DNA of 64,000 bases, taken from NCBI RefSeq assembly GCF_004801255.1, contig NZ_CP036295.1, forward strand, positions 2,182,001 through 2,246,000. Reading direction: 5' to 3'. The DNA is from Desulfovibrio desulfuricans. Lineage in GTDB: Bacteria; Desulfobacterota; Desulfovibrionia; Desulfovibrionales; Desulfovibrionaceae. The position numbers and the translations under genes are program-made. Positions 34,338-43,444 of the stretch are shown here, in pieces. Below the pieces are notes generated by a model. That model worked only from the letters and a program-made list of their open reading frames with translations, had not been told where the DNA came from and did not search any database. Each line of letters begins with the position of its first letter. Within the stretch, counting starts at the first letter, position 1.

Positions 34338-35256
34338 TCCCTCTCGCCGCCCGCCGCATCTGCTTTCCATGCTGCTGGCGGTGTTCATAGCCGTGAGCAT
34401 GTGGTACATGGTCAGCGTGCGCGACCGGCTGGAAGCGCAGATCGAAGTAAACCTGGATTATTTTGGCATTCCCGCCAATCTGGTGGTGACGGACGGTCTC
34501 ATCAACAAGGCTGTTGTGCGCCTGCGCGGGCCGGAAACCCTGCTGCGCTCGGTTACGCAGCGCAAGATCATTCAGGCCGTCGACCTGTCTACCATCAAAA
34601 AAGGCACCACGGTCGTGCCCCTGTCGGCAGAGCATCTGGGGGCGGGGTTTCGAGCGTTTGAACTCATCGACGTGCAACCGCCCCGTATTGTGGTCAAGGC
34701 CGACAACCTTCAGGAGCGCAGCGTACCCGTGCGGGCCGTGGTCGATTCGCCCCTGCGCGGCGGCGCCCTGACCGTGGAAAACGTCAGCGTGACCCCGGCT
34801 ACGGTGGCGTTGCGCGGGCCGGAGTCTGTCGTTACGGCCATATCAAGCGTGCCCCTGACCATCATGCTTGACCCCAAGGCCGCAGGCACAACCGTGCACC
34901 AGACCATCACCCTGGACACTCCGGGCATGGTCACGGCCAACCCGCCTTCGGTCAAGGTGCAGTACACCATCACCAGCGGCAGAACAGTGGTGTCGCGCCG
35001 CTGCAAGGTTGAGCTCGCCAAGGAAAACAGGCCCTTCTTTACCGTGGAGCCCGATGAAATCGCAGTTCTGGTAGAGGTGCCCGACGCACTGGCCAAAAAC
35101 AGCCATTATCTGGGCGAGATGGACGTTTCGCTCATCACCCCCGATATTCCGCCTGGTGAGAGCGTCAAGGTGCCCCTGCGCTTTAAGCTGCCGGAGGGCA
35201 TGACTCTCTTGAACCCCGTTACAGAAGAAGTTACGGTAACAAGAAAAAAGAAATAG
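34324..35256 (+). CDS. cdaR: YbbR-domain protein CdaR
   Basis: 310 residues from the ATG at 34324, overlapping the cdaA stop by 14 bases. One N-terminal membrane helix (about 14-32) is followed by three or four YbbR repeats, each with an RGPE-type turn ([20 protein letters not shown]). The repeats face the periplasm. In other bacteria CdaR binds CdaA and tunes its activity. Confidence 0.92.
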   Translation: MKSSDPSRRPPHLLSMLLAVFIAVSMWYMVSVRDRLEAQIEVNLDYFGIPANLVVTDGLINKAVVRLRGPETLLRSVTQRKIIQAVDLSTIKKGTTVVPLSAEHLGAGFRAFELIDVQPPRIVVKADNLQERSVPVRAVVDSPLRGGALTVENVSVTPATVALRGPESVVTAISSVPLTIMLDPKAAGTTVHQTITLDTPGMVTANPPSVKVQYTITSGRTVVSRRCKVELAKENRPFFTVEPDEIAVLVEVPDALAKNSHYLGEMDVSLITPDIPPGESVKVPLRFKLPEGMTLLNPVTEEVTVTRKKK

Positions 35257-35417
35257 ATTGTCACCTCGCGGCAGGGGCATTACGGTCCCGCCCGATGGCT
35301 GCAAACTGCCGTTGCGCCCTGTGGCGATTACTGCGGCACAAAAACAAAGCGCTGCCCCGGCACCTTGATGCAAGCGTGAAAGCGCAGCGTGAACGCATAC
35401 TCAGGCAAGGAGATTTC

Positions 35418-36770
35418 ATGGCTGAGCGTCTTTTTGGCACAGACGGGCTGCGCGGCACGGTCAATACCGCCCCCATGACCGTGGATGTGGCCCTGCGGCT
35501 TGGTCTGGCGGCGGGCGTGCGCTTTCGGCGCGGCGACCACCAGCACAAGGTGGTTATCGGCAAGGATACGCGCCTTTCGGGCTACATGTTTGAATCAGCG
35601 CTTACCGCTGGCCTGTGCGCCGCAGGCATGCACGTCATCACGACCGGCCCCCTGCCCACACCGGCCATATCCTTTCTGACCCGCAGCATGCGGGCTGACC
35701 TTGGCGTGGTTATCTCCGCCTCGCACAACCCCTTTCATGACAACGGCATAAAATTTTTTGACGCCGAGGGGTACAAGCTGCCCGACATGACGGAAGACGA
35801 AATCTCCGCCATGGTGCTTGATGCCGACTTCAAGTGGCCTTACCCCGAAGCGCGCGGCGTGGGCCGCGCCATCAAGATTGAAGACGCCGGGGGCCGCTAC
35901 ATCGTCTACACCAAAAGCTGCTTCCCCACGCAGCTGACGCTCTCGGGGCTGCGCATCGTGGTTGACTGCGCCAACGGGGCCAGCTACAAGGTTGCCCCTC
36001 TGGCCCTTGAAGAGCTCGGCGCCGAGGTGTTTCGCATCGGCACCACCCCCGACGGAACCAACATCAACGAGCACTGCGGCTCGCTCTACCCCGAGCTGGT
36101 GGCGGCCAAGGTGCGCGAGGTGCGGGCCGACGTGGGCCTGGCGCTGGACGGCGACGCCGACCGACTCATCGTGGTGGACGAGCATGGCAACATCATCGAC
36201 GGCGACCAGCTCATGGCCATGTGCGCTCAGGCCATGATGGCCCGGGGCGAGTTGCCGGGCAACCTGCTGGTGGCCACGGCCATGAGCAATATGGCCCTGG
36301 AAATTTTTATGAAAGATCACGGCGGTTCGCTGCTGCGCACCAAGGTGGGCGACCGCTACGTCATGGAAGCCATGCGGCGCGAAGGTGCAATGCTGGGCGG
36401 CGAGCAGTCGGGGCACCTTATTTTCCACAAGTACAGCACCACCGGCGACGGGCTGCTGGCTGCCCTGCAGATACTGCGCATCATGCGCGAAAAGGACAAA
36501 CCCCTCTCTGAGCTGGCAGGCAGGCTCCAACCCTTTCCGCAAAAGCTCATCAACGTGCGTGTGGAAAAACGGCTGCCCTTTGAAGAGCGCCCCGCCATTG
36601 GCGAAGCCGTCGCCAAGGTCGAGGTGGAGCTGGCCGGTCGCGGCAGGGTGCTGCTGCGATACTCTGGCACAGAATCCCTCTGCCGCGTCATGGTAGAGGG
36701 CGAAAACCCCGACAAAGTCAAAACCTTTGCCGAGGACCTCGCTGTTGTGGTAGAACGAGAGTTGCGCTGA
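35418..36770 (+). CDS. glmM: Phosphoglucosamine mutase
   Basis: 450 residues from the ATG at 35418 behind AAGGAG. Key motifs are FGTDGLRG, the phosphoserine loop [16 protein letters not shown], the metal loop DGDADR, and the phosphate-binding [10 protein letters not shown]. GlmM converts glucosamine-6-phosphate to the 1-phosphate for UDP-GlcNAc synthesis. In Firmicutes GlmM also binds CdaA and inhibits it, so the linkage with cdaA is functional there and plausibly here. Confidence 0.96.
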   Translation: MAERLFGTDGLRGTVNTAPMTVDVALRLGLAAGVRFRRGDHQHKVVIGKDTRLSGYMFESALTAGLCAAGMHVITTGPLPTPAISFLTRSMRADLGVVISASHNPFHDNGIKFFDAEGYKLPDMTEDEISAMVLDADFKWPYPEARGVGRAIKIEDAGGRYIVYTKSCFPTQLTLSGLRIVVDCANGASYKVAPLALEELGAEVFRIGTTPDGTNINEHCGSLYPELVAAKVREVRADVGLALDGDADRLIVVDEHGNIIDGDQLMAMCAQAMMARGELPGNLLVATAMSNMALEIFMKDHGGSLLRTKVGDRYVMEAMRREGAMLGGEQSGHLIFHKYSTTGDGLLAALQILRIMREKDKPLSELAGRLQPFPQKLINVRVEKRLPFEERPAIGEAVAKVEVELAGRGRVLLRYSGTESLCRVMVEGENPDKVKTFAEDLAVVVERELR

Positions 36771-36906
36771 TTTTGTCCCAAGGATGCCCTGGCGACACCG
36801 GATATCTTGACAGGCGGGCATGTTGCAGAATTGACGTAGCCCGTTTAGTGCGTGCAACGGCTTGACGCCAGTCCAAATTGATTTGTCTCCCCCTTTGGAG
36901 GTATGC

Positions 36907-37779
36907 ATGAAGAATATTCGTAAAGTTGTTATTCCCGTGGCCGGTTGGGGAACCCGCTCCTTGCCTGCGACCAAGAATATTCCCAAGGAAATGCTGCCCA
37001 TCTACAACAAGCCCGTCATTCAGTACGTGGTTGAAGAGGCCCAGCGCGCCAATATCGAAGACGTGATCTTTGTCACCAACCGCGACAAGACCGTCATCGA
37101 AGACCACTTTGACTACAACCTCCAGCTTGAGGGCGTGCTTGAACGCGCCGGCAAGCTGGACAAGCTGGCCGAGGTGCGCAAGGTGGCCGAGATGGTCAAC
37201 ATCATGTCCGTGCGCCAAAAACGCCAGCTGGGCCTTGGGCATGCGGTGCTGTGCGCCCGTGAGCTGGTGCGCGACGATCCCTTTGCCATCATGGTGGGCG
37301 ACGACCTCATGTTTGGCGGCGCGCCCGGCATCGGCCAGCTTATTGAAGTGGCCATGGCGGAAAAAATGCCGGTCATCGGCGTTATGGAAGTGCCGTGGGA
37401 GAAGGTCAGCCGTTACGGCATCATCGACGGCGACGAGGTGACCCCCGGCGTGTTCCGCGTTAAAAGCATGGTGGAAAAACCCGCCCGCGAGGACGCCCCC
37501 TCGCGCATGGCCATTGTTGGCCGCTATGTGCTTACGCCCGACATTTTTGACTACCTTGAAAAAGTCGAACCGGGGCACGGCGGCGAAATACAGCTCACCG
37601 ACGCCCTTCAGGCCATGGCCCAGGAAAAGGGCATGATGGCCGTGCGCATGTCCGGCATGCGCTTTGACGCGGGCGACTGGGCCGAGTTTCTCACCGCCAA
37701 CATCTACTTTGCACTGCAGGATGAAGAACTGCGCTACGATCTGCTGAAGCTGCTCAAAAACTTTGTGCAGTTTCACTAG
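36907..37779 (+). CDS. galU: UTP-glucose-1-phosphate uridylyltransferase
   Basis: 290 residues from the ATG at 36907, preceded by GGAGG. The nucleotide-binding motif reads VIPVAGWGTRSLPATK and is followed by KEMLPIYNKPVIQYVVEEA; MVGDDLM is the metal loop. GalU makes UDP-glucose for surface polysaccharides. In most GalU proteins the first motif is AGLGTR; here it is AGWGTR, a variant also seen in related bacteria. Confidence 0.94.
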   Translation: MKNIRKVVIPVAGWGTRSLPATKNIPKEMLPIYNKPVIQYVVEEAQRANIEDVIFVTNRDKTVIEDHFDYNLQLEGVLERAGKLDKLAEVRKVAEMVNIMSVRQKRQLGLGHAVLCARELVRDDPFAIMVGDDLMFGGAPGIGQLIEVAMAEKMPVIGVMEVPWEKVSRYGIIDGDEVTPGVFRVKSMVEKPAREDAPSRMAIVGRYVLTPDIFDYLEKVEPGHGGEIQLTDALQAMAQEKGMMAVRMSGMRFDAGDWAEFLTANIYFALQDEELRYDLLKLLKNFVQFH

Positions 37780-37806
37780 AGCCAGCCGAGCATAACCAGA
37801 TCCCCA

Positions 37807-37836
37807 AAGCCTCCTCCGGTTCGCCGGAGGAGGCTT
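37807..37836 (+). terminator. Hairpin after galU
   Basis: AAGCCTCCTCCGG pairs perfectly with CCGGAGGAGGCTT (13 bp) around a TTCG tetraloop. No T-run follows. It lies between galU and the priA start at 37871 and may terminate or attenuate transcription. Confidence 0.7.
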
Positions 37837-37870
37837 GCCATTGGGGCCGTATTGCGTAACTCTGCCCCAT

Positions 37871-40249
37871 ATGTACGCCACAGTCGCCCTGCTCACCCCG
37901 CCTTACGCCAGTCTTACCTATCTGCTGCCGTCCGAATTTCCCGCTGACTTCTGGCAGCCGGGCCTGCGCGTGGCCGTGCCGCTGGGCAGGGGCGAACGCG
38001 CCGCCCTGCGAGCGGCCGTGCTGCTGCGCCTTAGCCCCACAGCCGACATCCCCGAAGGCGTTGACTGCAAAGAACTTGGCTGGCCGCTGGAAAACGCCCC
38101 CCTGCTCTCACTGGGGCTGCTGGAGCTGGCCGAAGATCTGGCCCGGCGTCAGGGCCTGCATCCCGGTCATATTCTGGGGCACGTACTGCCGCAGGGGCTG
38201 CGGCTGGCCCGGGCGCGGCTGCGCAGCATCAAGGCCGGTCAGGCCACGGCATGGACGCTGGCCCGCATCCGCGAGGCCACGCCAGCGCAACGTCAGGAAC
38301 TGGCCCAGGCCCTGTGCGACGGGCAAGCCCGCCTGCTGCCGCCGGGAACAGACGCCGCCAGTCAGGAATTTTGCCTGCTGCAGGTCGATCCCCCCTGGCC
38401 GGTGCGGCCCTCGGCCAAACGGCAGATTGAAATTCTGGAGTATCTGCACCAGCACGGCAGCGTCAGCCGCAGGCGGCTTGCGCAGACGCTGGGTCAGGCT
38501 GTCGCTCCGGCTCTGCACGCGCTGCTGGAGGCAGGGCATGTCAATCTTTGCCGCGACAACGGGCTGGACGACGACAGCATCGACGCGACCGAGCAAAGCC
38601 TGCTGCCGCCGCCCCCCCCGCCGTTTACGCTCAACGACGACCAGGCGGCCGCGCTTGAGAGCATGCTGCAGGCCCTGCAAACCGACGAGGCAGCCTCGCG
38701 CCTGCTGTTTGGCGTGACCGGCAGCGGCAAGACCGCTGTGTATCTTGAGCTGGCCAAGGCCTGCCTGGCGGCGGGCAAAAGCATACTGCTGCTGGCCCCT
38801 GAGGTGGCGCTGGCCCATAAGCTGCGCCGCGATGCCACATGCGCCCTGCCAGACGCCCCGCTCTTTTTTTACCACGGCTACCAGTCGCCCGCACGCCGCG
38901 AGGCCACATTTAGACAGCTGGCCCAAACCGGCACGCCCTGCGTTGTTGTGGGTACGCGTTCCGCCCTTTTTTTGCCTGTGCCGCATCTGGCGTGCATTGT
39001 GCTCGACGAAGAGCACGACGGGTCTTTCAAGCAGGATGAAAGTCTGGCCTACCAGGCCAAGGAAGTAGCCTGGTTCAGAATCGCCCAGACCAGGGGCCTG
39101 CTGGTGCTGGGCTCCGCAACGCCCGACCTCAAAACATTCTACGCCGCCGAAAACGGCCATCTGCCCATGCTGCGGCTGCCGCGCCGCGTGGGAGGGCGAG
39201 ATCTGCCCCCGGTGGAACTTGTGGACATAAGCTCCCTTTCGCCCGCCGCAACCAGTATGGACGGCCTGCTGGCCCCCCAGAGCGAGGAAGCCCTGCGCGA
39301 AACCATCTCGCGCGGCGAGCAGGCCGTGGTGCTGCTCAACAGGCGCGGCTACGCCCCATTGATGTACTGCCTCGACTGCAACCGCACCCTGCGTTGCCCC
39401 CATTGCGAAATCGGCCTCACCTACCACAAGGGGCTGGAAAAACTCGTCTGCCATTACTGCGGCTACAGCCGGCCCTTTCCCTCGCCATGCCCGGAATGCG
39501 GCGGCATGAATTTTTTGCCCATGGGCGAGGGGACTGAACGGCTGGCCGAGCGGCTGAGCGTGCTGGCGGGCGGCCAGGTGCTGCGGCTCGATCGGGACAG
39601 CACCCGACGCCCCGGCAGGATGGAAGAAATCCTCGCAGCGTTTTCGCGTCAGGAGGCCCCCATCCTTGTGGGCACGCAAATGCTCTCCAAGGGACATCAC
39701 TTTCCGCTTGTGACCCTTGCGGTGATCGCCGACGCCGACCTTGGCCTCAACCTGCCCGACTACAGGGCAGCGGAGCGTACCTTTCAGCTGCTTGTGCAGT
39801 CCGCCGGGCGGGCGGGCCGGGGTGAAAAACCCGGCCGCGTGCTCATCCAGACGCGCGACGTCAGCCACTACTGCTGGCAGTATGTGCGCACCGCCGACTA
39901 TGAGGGCTTTTATCAGGCCGAGCTTGCGCGCCGCAAGCTGCGCCGCTACCCGCCCTTTGTGCGTCTGGCGCTTATCCGCATTTCATACGGTATCACCGAG
40001 CAGGCAGGGCCCGCCGCGCTGGGCGATCTGGCGCACGCCCTGCGGGGCAAGGCTACGGAACTGGGCGTGCAGCTGCTGGGCCCGGCCCCTGCGCCGCTTG
40101 CCCTCCTTAGAGGACGTAAACGATTTACATGCCTGGTAAAAGGGCAGGAATGGCAAGCTATCCGCTCGCTGTATTTTTTTGCCCTGGCGCAAAAGGCTTC
40201 GAAACACCTGAGACTTTTTCTTGACCTTGATCCAATAAATATGTTGTGA
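37871..40249 (+). CDS. priA: Primosomal protein N' (replication restart helicase PriA)
   Basis: 792 residues from the ATG at 37871 (MYATVALLTPPYASL). The N-terminal DNA-binding domain is followed by the helicase: Walker A GVTGSGKT, DEEH in VLDEEHDGSFKQ, GSATPD, and the two zinc-binding pairs CLDCNRTLRCPHC and CHYCGYSRPFPSPCPEC. PriA reloads the replisome at collapsed forks. A Pro-rich stretch (about 250-257) lies before the helicase. An alternative start 36 bases upstream would overlap the galU hairpin. Confidence 0.94.
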   Translation: MYATVALLTPPYASLTYLLPSEFPADFWQPGLRVAVPLGRGERAALRAAVLLRLSPTADIPEGVDCKELGWPLENAPLLSLGLLELAEDLARRQGLHPGHILGHVLPQGLRLARARLRSIKAGQATAWTLARIREATPAQRQELAQALCDGQARLLPPGTDAASQEFCLLQVDPPWPVRPSAKRQIEILEYLHQHGSVSRRRLAQTLGQAVAPALHALLEAGHVNLCRDNGLDDDSIDATEQSLLPPPPPPFTLNDDQAAALESMLQALQTDEAASRLLFGVTGSGKTAVYLELAKACLAAGKSILLLAPEVALAHKLRRDATCALPDAPLFFYHGYQSPARREATFRQLAQTGTPCVVVGTRSALFLPVPHLACIVLDEEHDGSFKQDESLAYQAKEVAWFRIAQTRGLLVLGSATPDLKTFYAAENGHLPMLRLPRRVGGRDLPPVELVDISSLSPAATSMDGLLAPQSEEALRETISRGEQAVVLLNRRGYAPLMYCLDCNRTLRCPHCEIGLTYHKGLEKLVCHYCGYSRPFPSPCPECGGMNFLPMGEGTERLAERLSVLAGGQVLRLDRDSTRRPGRMEEILAAFSRQEAPILVGTQMLSKGHHFPLVTLAVIADADLGLNLPDYRAAERTFQLLVQSAGRAGRGEKPGRVLIQTRDVSHYCWQYVRTADYEGFYQAELARRKLRRYPPFVRLALIRISYGITEQAGPAALGDLAHALRGKATELGVQLLGPAPAPLALLRGRKRFTCLVKGQEWQAIRSLYFFALAQKASKHLRLFLDLDPINML

Positions 40250-40356
40250 CAGCCCATTACTGTTGCCGAGGGCGGCCCAACAGCCGCGCCTGTCCGCGTG
40301 GCACGCAACTATTCCAGCAGGAAAGCATGCCGGATGGGCTGTCGTGCGCTTTTTTT
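40248..40356 (+). other. Long-range inverted repeat with T-run before the FadL-like gene
   Basis: GACAGCCCAT (40248-40257) is the exact inverse of ATGGGCTGTC (40334-40343), 76 bases apart, and a T7 run follows at 40350-40356. The enclosed bases can form a GGCGGC/GCCGC hairpin. The element spans the priA end and stops 20 bases before the next start codon. It may be the priA terminator or a leader RNA of the porin gene. Confidence 0.5.
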
Positions 40357-40375
40357 GCAGCTTAGGGAGGATTTG

Positions 40376-41656
40376 ATGAAGGTTTTTCGTGCTGTATGGC
40401 TGGCGCTGGCCCTTGTGGCGTGCTGCGCTCCCGTGGCCTGGGGTGAAGGTTTTGCTCTCAACGAATGGAGCGCCAGAGGCCTTTCCCTGGCTGGCGGCAT
40501 GGTTGGCCGTGCCGATGACGTTTCCGCCATTGCCTATAACGCAGCAGGCATTACCCAGCTACCCGGCACGCACCTGATGGGCGGCTTTGCCCTGATCAGC
40601 CCCGCAGGCGGCATCACCACCCAGTCTGGCGGCCGCGAAACCGACACCTATACCAAGCCCGCGCTCTGGAATGCCCCGCACGCCTATGCCAGCCATCAGC
40701 TGAGCGACAACGCCTGGATCGGTCTGGGCGTTTTTTCGCGCTTCGGCCTGGGCAACAGTTATGCAGGCGACTGGGCGGGCAAGTCCAATGTCTATGATAT
40801 CGGCGTGCAGACCATCTCCTTTGTGCCCACGCTGGCCATCAAATTCAACGATACATTTTCCGCTTCTGTGGGCGTGGAAGCCATGAACGCCCACATGTAC
40901 ATGGGCAATAAAATCTATACTGTTCCTCCTTCCAACCCCGGCAGCCCTTTTTACAACGACATGCAGCTTGAGGGCAACGGATGGGGCTACGGCGCCCACC
41001 TCGGCCTGCACATGCGCCTCAACGACCAATGGTCGGTGGGCCTCTCGTACAAGAGCCAGGTGACCATGAACATCAACGGCGATGTGGAGTTTGCCAACAA
41101 TGGCGGAAACCTGGCCGCCCGCACGCTGCATTTGCCCCAGGCCGTTGACTGTTCAGCCAACACGGTGCTGCAGCTGCCCGACTCCGCCGCGCTGGGCGTT
41201 GCCTACAAGCCGCTGGACAACCTGAGCTTTGAACTGGGTGCGGTGTGGACCCGCTGGTCGACCTACAACGCCCTGAACATCTATATGGACAACGGCTACA
41301 GCTCCATCAACAACAAGGAATGGCGCGACGGCTGGAACTTTAACGCCAGCGTGGAATACAAGCCCCTTGACTGGTGGGCCCTGCGCGCGGGTTTTGCCTA
41401 TGAGACCCCGGTTGTCAACGAACGGCACGCCGACTTCATGATCCCCACCAACGGCCGCCAGATGCTGAGCCTTGGTACTGGCTTTAATTGGGACAACTGG
41501 ACCGTTGACCTTGCCTACGCCCACCTGTGGATCAACTCGCTTGACTACGGCACAACCGACGCTGCCGGTATCTCTGGTTCTGCAGGCATCACCGGTGGCA
41601 ACTCCAAGGATGTTTCCGCAAATATATATATGCTTTCAGTTGGTTACACGTTCTAA
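40376..41656 (+). CDS. Outer-membrane transport protein, OmpP1/FadL/TodX family
   Basis: 426 residues from the ATG at 40376 with GGGAGG upstream. A signal peptide ends near VAWG (about 23); the mature protein begins EGFALNEWSARGLSLAGG, the conserved plug region of FadL proteins, with ADDVSAIAYNAAGIT following. The rest is alternating beta strands and the protein ends in YTF, the usual C-terminal aromatic for barrel insertion. FadL-family barrels take up hydrophobic compounds such as long-chain fatty acids. Confidence 0.9.
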   Translation: MKVFRAVWLALALVACCAPVAWGEGFALNEWSARGLSLAGGMVGRADDVSAIAYNAAGITQLPGTHLMGGFALISPAGGITTQSGGRETDTYTKPALWNAPHAYASHQLSDNAWIGLGVFSRFGLGNSYAGDWAGKSNVYDIGVQTISFVPTLAIKFNDTFSASVGVEAMNAHMYMGNKIYTVPPSNPGSPFYNDMQLEGNGWGYGAHLGLHMRLNDQWSVGLSYKSQVTMNINGDVEFANNGGNLAARTLHLPQAVDCSANTVLQLPDSAALGVAYKPLDNLSFELGAVWTRWSTYNALNIYMDNGYSSINNKEWRDGWNFNASVEYKPLDWWALRAGFAYETPVVNERHADFMIPTNGRQMLSLGTGFNWDNWTVDLAYAHLWINSLDYGTTDAAGISGSAGITGGNSKDVSANIYMLSVGYTF

Positions 41657-41731
41657 AAACAGAGTTGCCCCTGGTCTGCCAGCTGTAATTCTCCATTACG
41701 CCTGACGGTTGCAATACCGAAAAGGACCTTG

Positions 41732-41768
41732 CCCGGCTGTTTTATCCAGACAGCCGGGTTTTCTTTTT
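41732..41768 (+). terminator. Terminator after the FadL-like gene
   Basis: CCCGGCTGT (41732-41740) pairs with ACAGCCGGG (41750-41758), followed by TTTTCTTTTT. Confidence 0.88.
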
Positions 41769-41951
41769 AAAGGGCACAACGTCCAGCCTTGCCCGACACA
41801 ACAGAAGTAACACAAACGTCATGCAGCAAGACTGCATCAAATATACATTACAGGTACTTGCAATATAGAAAAAATATTGACATTTTCTAATGATTGTTTC
41901 AACTTTAAAGCTGCCTTCATTTTTTGAAGGAAAGTACCTAGGAGGACTGTC

Positions 41952-42629
41952 ATGAAACGCTTTATTCTTGCGTTGGCGCTGGTGCTGAGCTTGGCACTGC
42001 CCAACATTGCCGCTGCCGAGGGCAACGGTATGTATCTGGCCCCCAAATTTTTGATGAGCTTTCAAAACTCTGGCCAAATTGAACGCTCCCGCGCTCTGGC
42101 CGGGTCGGGCGTAGACCAGTACAGCCAGTTCACCCTTGGTGGCGCTCTGGCCCTGGGTTACGACTTCTGGCCCCAACAGATGCTGCCCCTGCGTGCCGAA
42201 CTTGAATTCGCCATGCGCGGCAACAACGAAAAAACCTGGAGCGACGGCGGAGCCCTCGTCAATCAGGTCAAAGGCACCTGGAACAGCTCGACCCTGTTTG
42301 CCAACCTGTTCTGGGACTTCCACAACGATTCCATCATGACCCCGTACGTGGGCGCCGGTCTTGGCATGGCCTTCAACTACGCTGGCTATGACTTTACCGA
42401 CAATGCCGGCAACAAGTTCTCCGGCGACGAACGCGTCACCAACTTTGCCTGGAACGCGGGCGCCGGTGTTGCCTTTAACATCAACGACCACTTCGCCATC
42501 GACGCGGGCTACCGCTTTGTGAGCCTTGGCTACAACGATGTGAGCGTCACCTCTGGCGGCAACAAGTACGACGTGGGCAACCGCCCCTATAACAACGAAT
42601 TCATGCTCGGCCTGCGCTACGGCTTCTAG
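41952..42629 (+). CDS. Small outer-membrane beta-barrel protein
   Basis: 225 residues with a signal peptide (MKRFILALALVLSLALPNIAAA) and a mature part of about 203 residues made of alternating strands, ending RYGF with a C-terminal Phe. The pattern fits an eight-stranded Opa/OmpA/OmpX-type barrel. The GAGLGMAFNYAGY and FAIDAGYRFVSLGYNDV strands are typical. Function cannot be assigned. The leader 41769-41951 is AT-rich and holds a TTGACA (41877-41882), so the gene probably has its own promoter; it is followed by a strong terminator. Confidence 0.8.
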   Translation: MKRFILALALVLSLALPNIAAAEGNGMYLAPKFLMSFQNSGQIERSRALAGSGVDQYSQFTLGGALALGYDFWPQQMLPLRAELEFAMRGNNEKTWSDGGALVNQVKGTWNSSTLFANLFWDFHNDSIMTPYVGAGLGMAFNYAGYDFTDNAGNKFSGDERVTNFAWNAGAGVAFNINDHFAIDAGYRFVSLGYNDVSVTSGGNKYDVGNRPYNNEFMLGLRYGF

Positions 42630-42751
42630 CCGCAGCCTGATCCTGCGCCAGACAAAAGCAGCAGTGCATCCCTGCCAGGGGATGCGCAAGCGTGTGGGCG
42701 TGATTGCCTTGTTGTAAAACACAGTTATCTTGCACTGCGTCCAGCACGAAC

Positions 42752-42780
42752 AAAAACCCCGGCCTTTGGCCGGGGTTTTT
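42752..42780. terminator. Terminator after the barrel-protein gene
   Basis: AAAAACCCCGGCC pairs perfectly with GGCCGGGGTTTTT (13 bp) around TTT. The A-rich and T-rich arms make it work in both directions. Confidence 0.92.
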
Positions 42781-43444
42781 GCGTTGCGGGCCTGTCGCGA
42801 CGCCCCCGGCGTAATACATAAAACAGGGCTTGCCCGCCAACGCGCAAGCTAAACTGCAAACGTTCCACAGCAGACCAGCCCGATAGAGAGCCTCCGAGTC
42901 AGACAGAATGGACCGACTATAGCCAAGCCCTCTCAAAATCCATAGTCCGGTCAGGCCGCGCCCCCAAGAGGCAACGCAATGCCCGTCCGCCCCATTTACG
43001 CTGTCTGCACAGCTGCTTGGAACTTTCTGGATTTTCTTTAAATTCAGCATGTTTTGAGAATCATGTTCACTAATGACAGCTGACGCGACCCGCAGACAGG
43101 GTCGAAAATTTCTTTTTCCCTCTTGACAATCTGCCTGACCGTGCAGTGCGCATGCTTTGGCATACCTATATTAAAAAACAAAGAATAAATGAGGAAAATT
43201 GAGTAAATTAAAATTCTTTTTGTTGAAAACTTTTTTTGGCATTGTGGAAAATATGACATGAAGGCAAAAAAGCCTTGCAGCCTAAGGATATCCCCCTAGG
43301 GGGCTGCAAGCCGCATACTCAAAAAAATTCGATATTCAAGCATATTAGGCACAAATTGGCTTGGGGATAAGAAATTGGCTCCCTGCCTTAAACAGCTCGT
43401 AATCCTCAATTGCCCCAAAATCTTATTTTGGGCTATAAGGCGGC
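42781..43444. other. Candidate replication-origin region upstream of dnaA
   Basis: The stretch between the last terminator and dnaA has no convincing gene. Bases 43140-43260 are strongly AT-rich compared with the rest of the window. DnaA-box-like 9-mers include TTTTCCACA (complement of 43243-43251), TTTTCAACA (complement of 43221-43229) and TTATCCCCA (complement of 43362-43370). A 9-bp inverted repeat, CTTGCAGCC (43274-43282) with GGCTGCAAG (43302-43310), encloses the palindrome CCCCCTAGGGGG (43292-43303). This fits an origin next to dnaA, but box number and spacing are modest. Confidence 0.45.

Noticed and set aside
40260..40356. Cobalamin riboswitch before the FadL-like gene
   Set aside because: A stretch loosely resembles a B12 box, but the other conserved B12 riboswitch elements were not found.
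43044..43259. 71-codon minus-strand open frame upstream of dnaA
   Set aside because: It lies in the AT-rich origin-like stretch, has no recognisable family features and no good ribosome-binding site.
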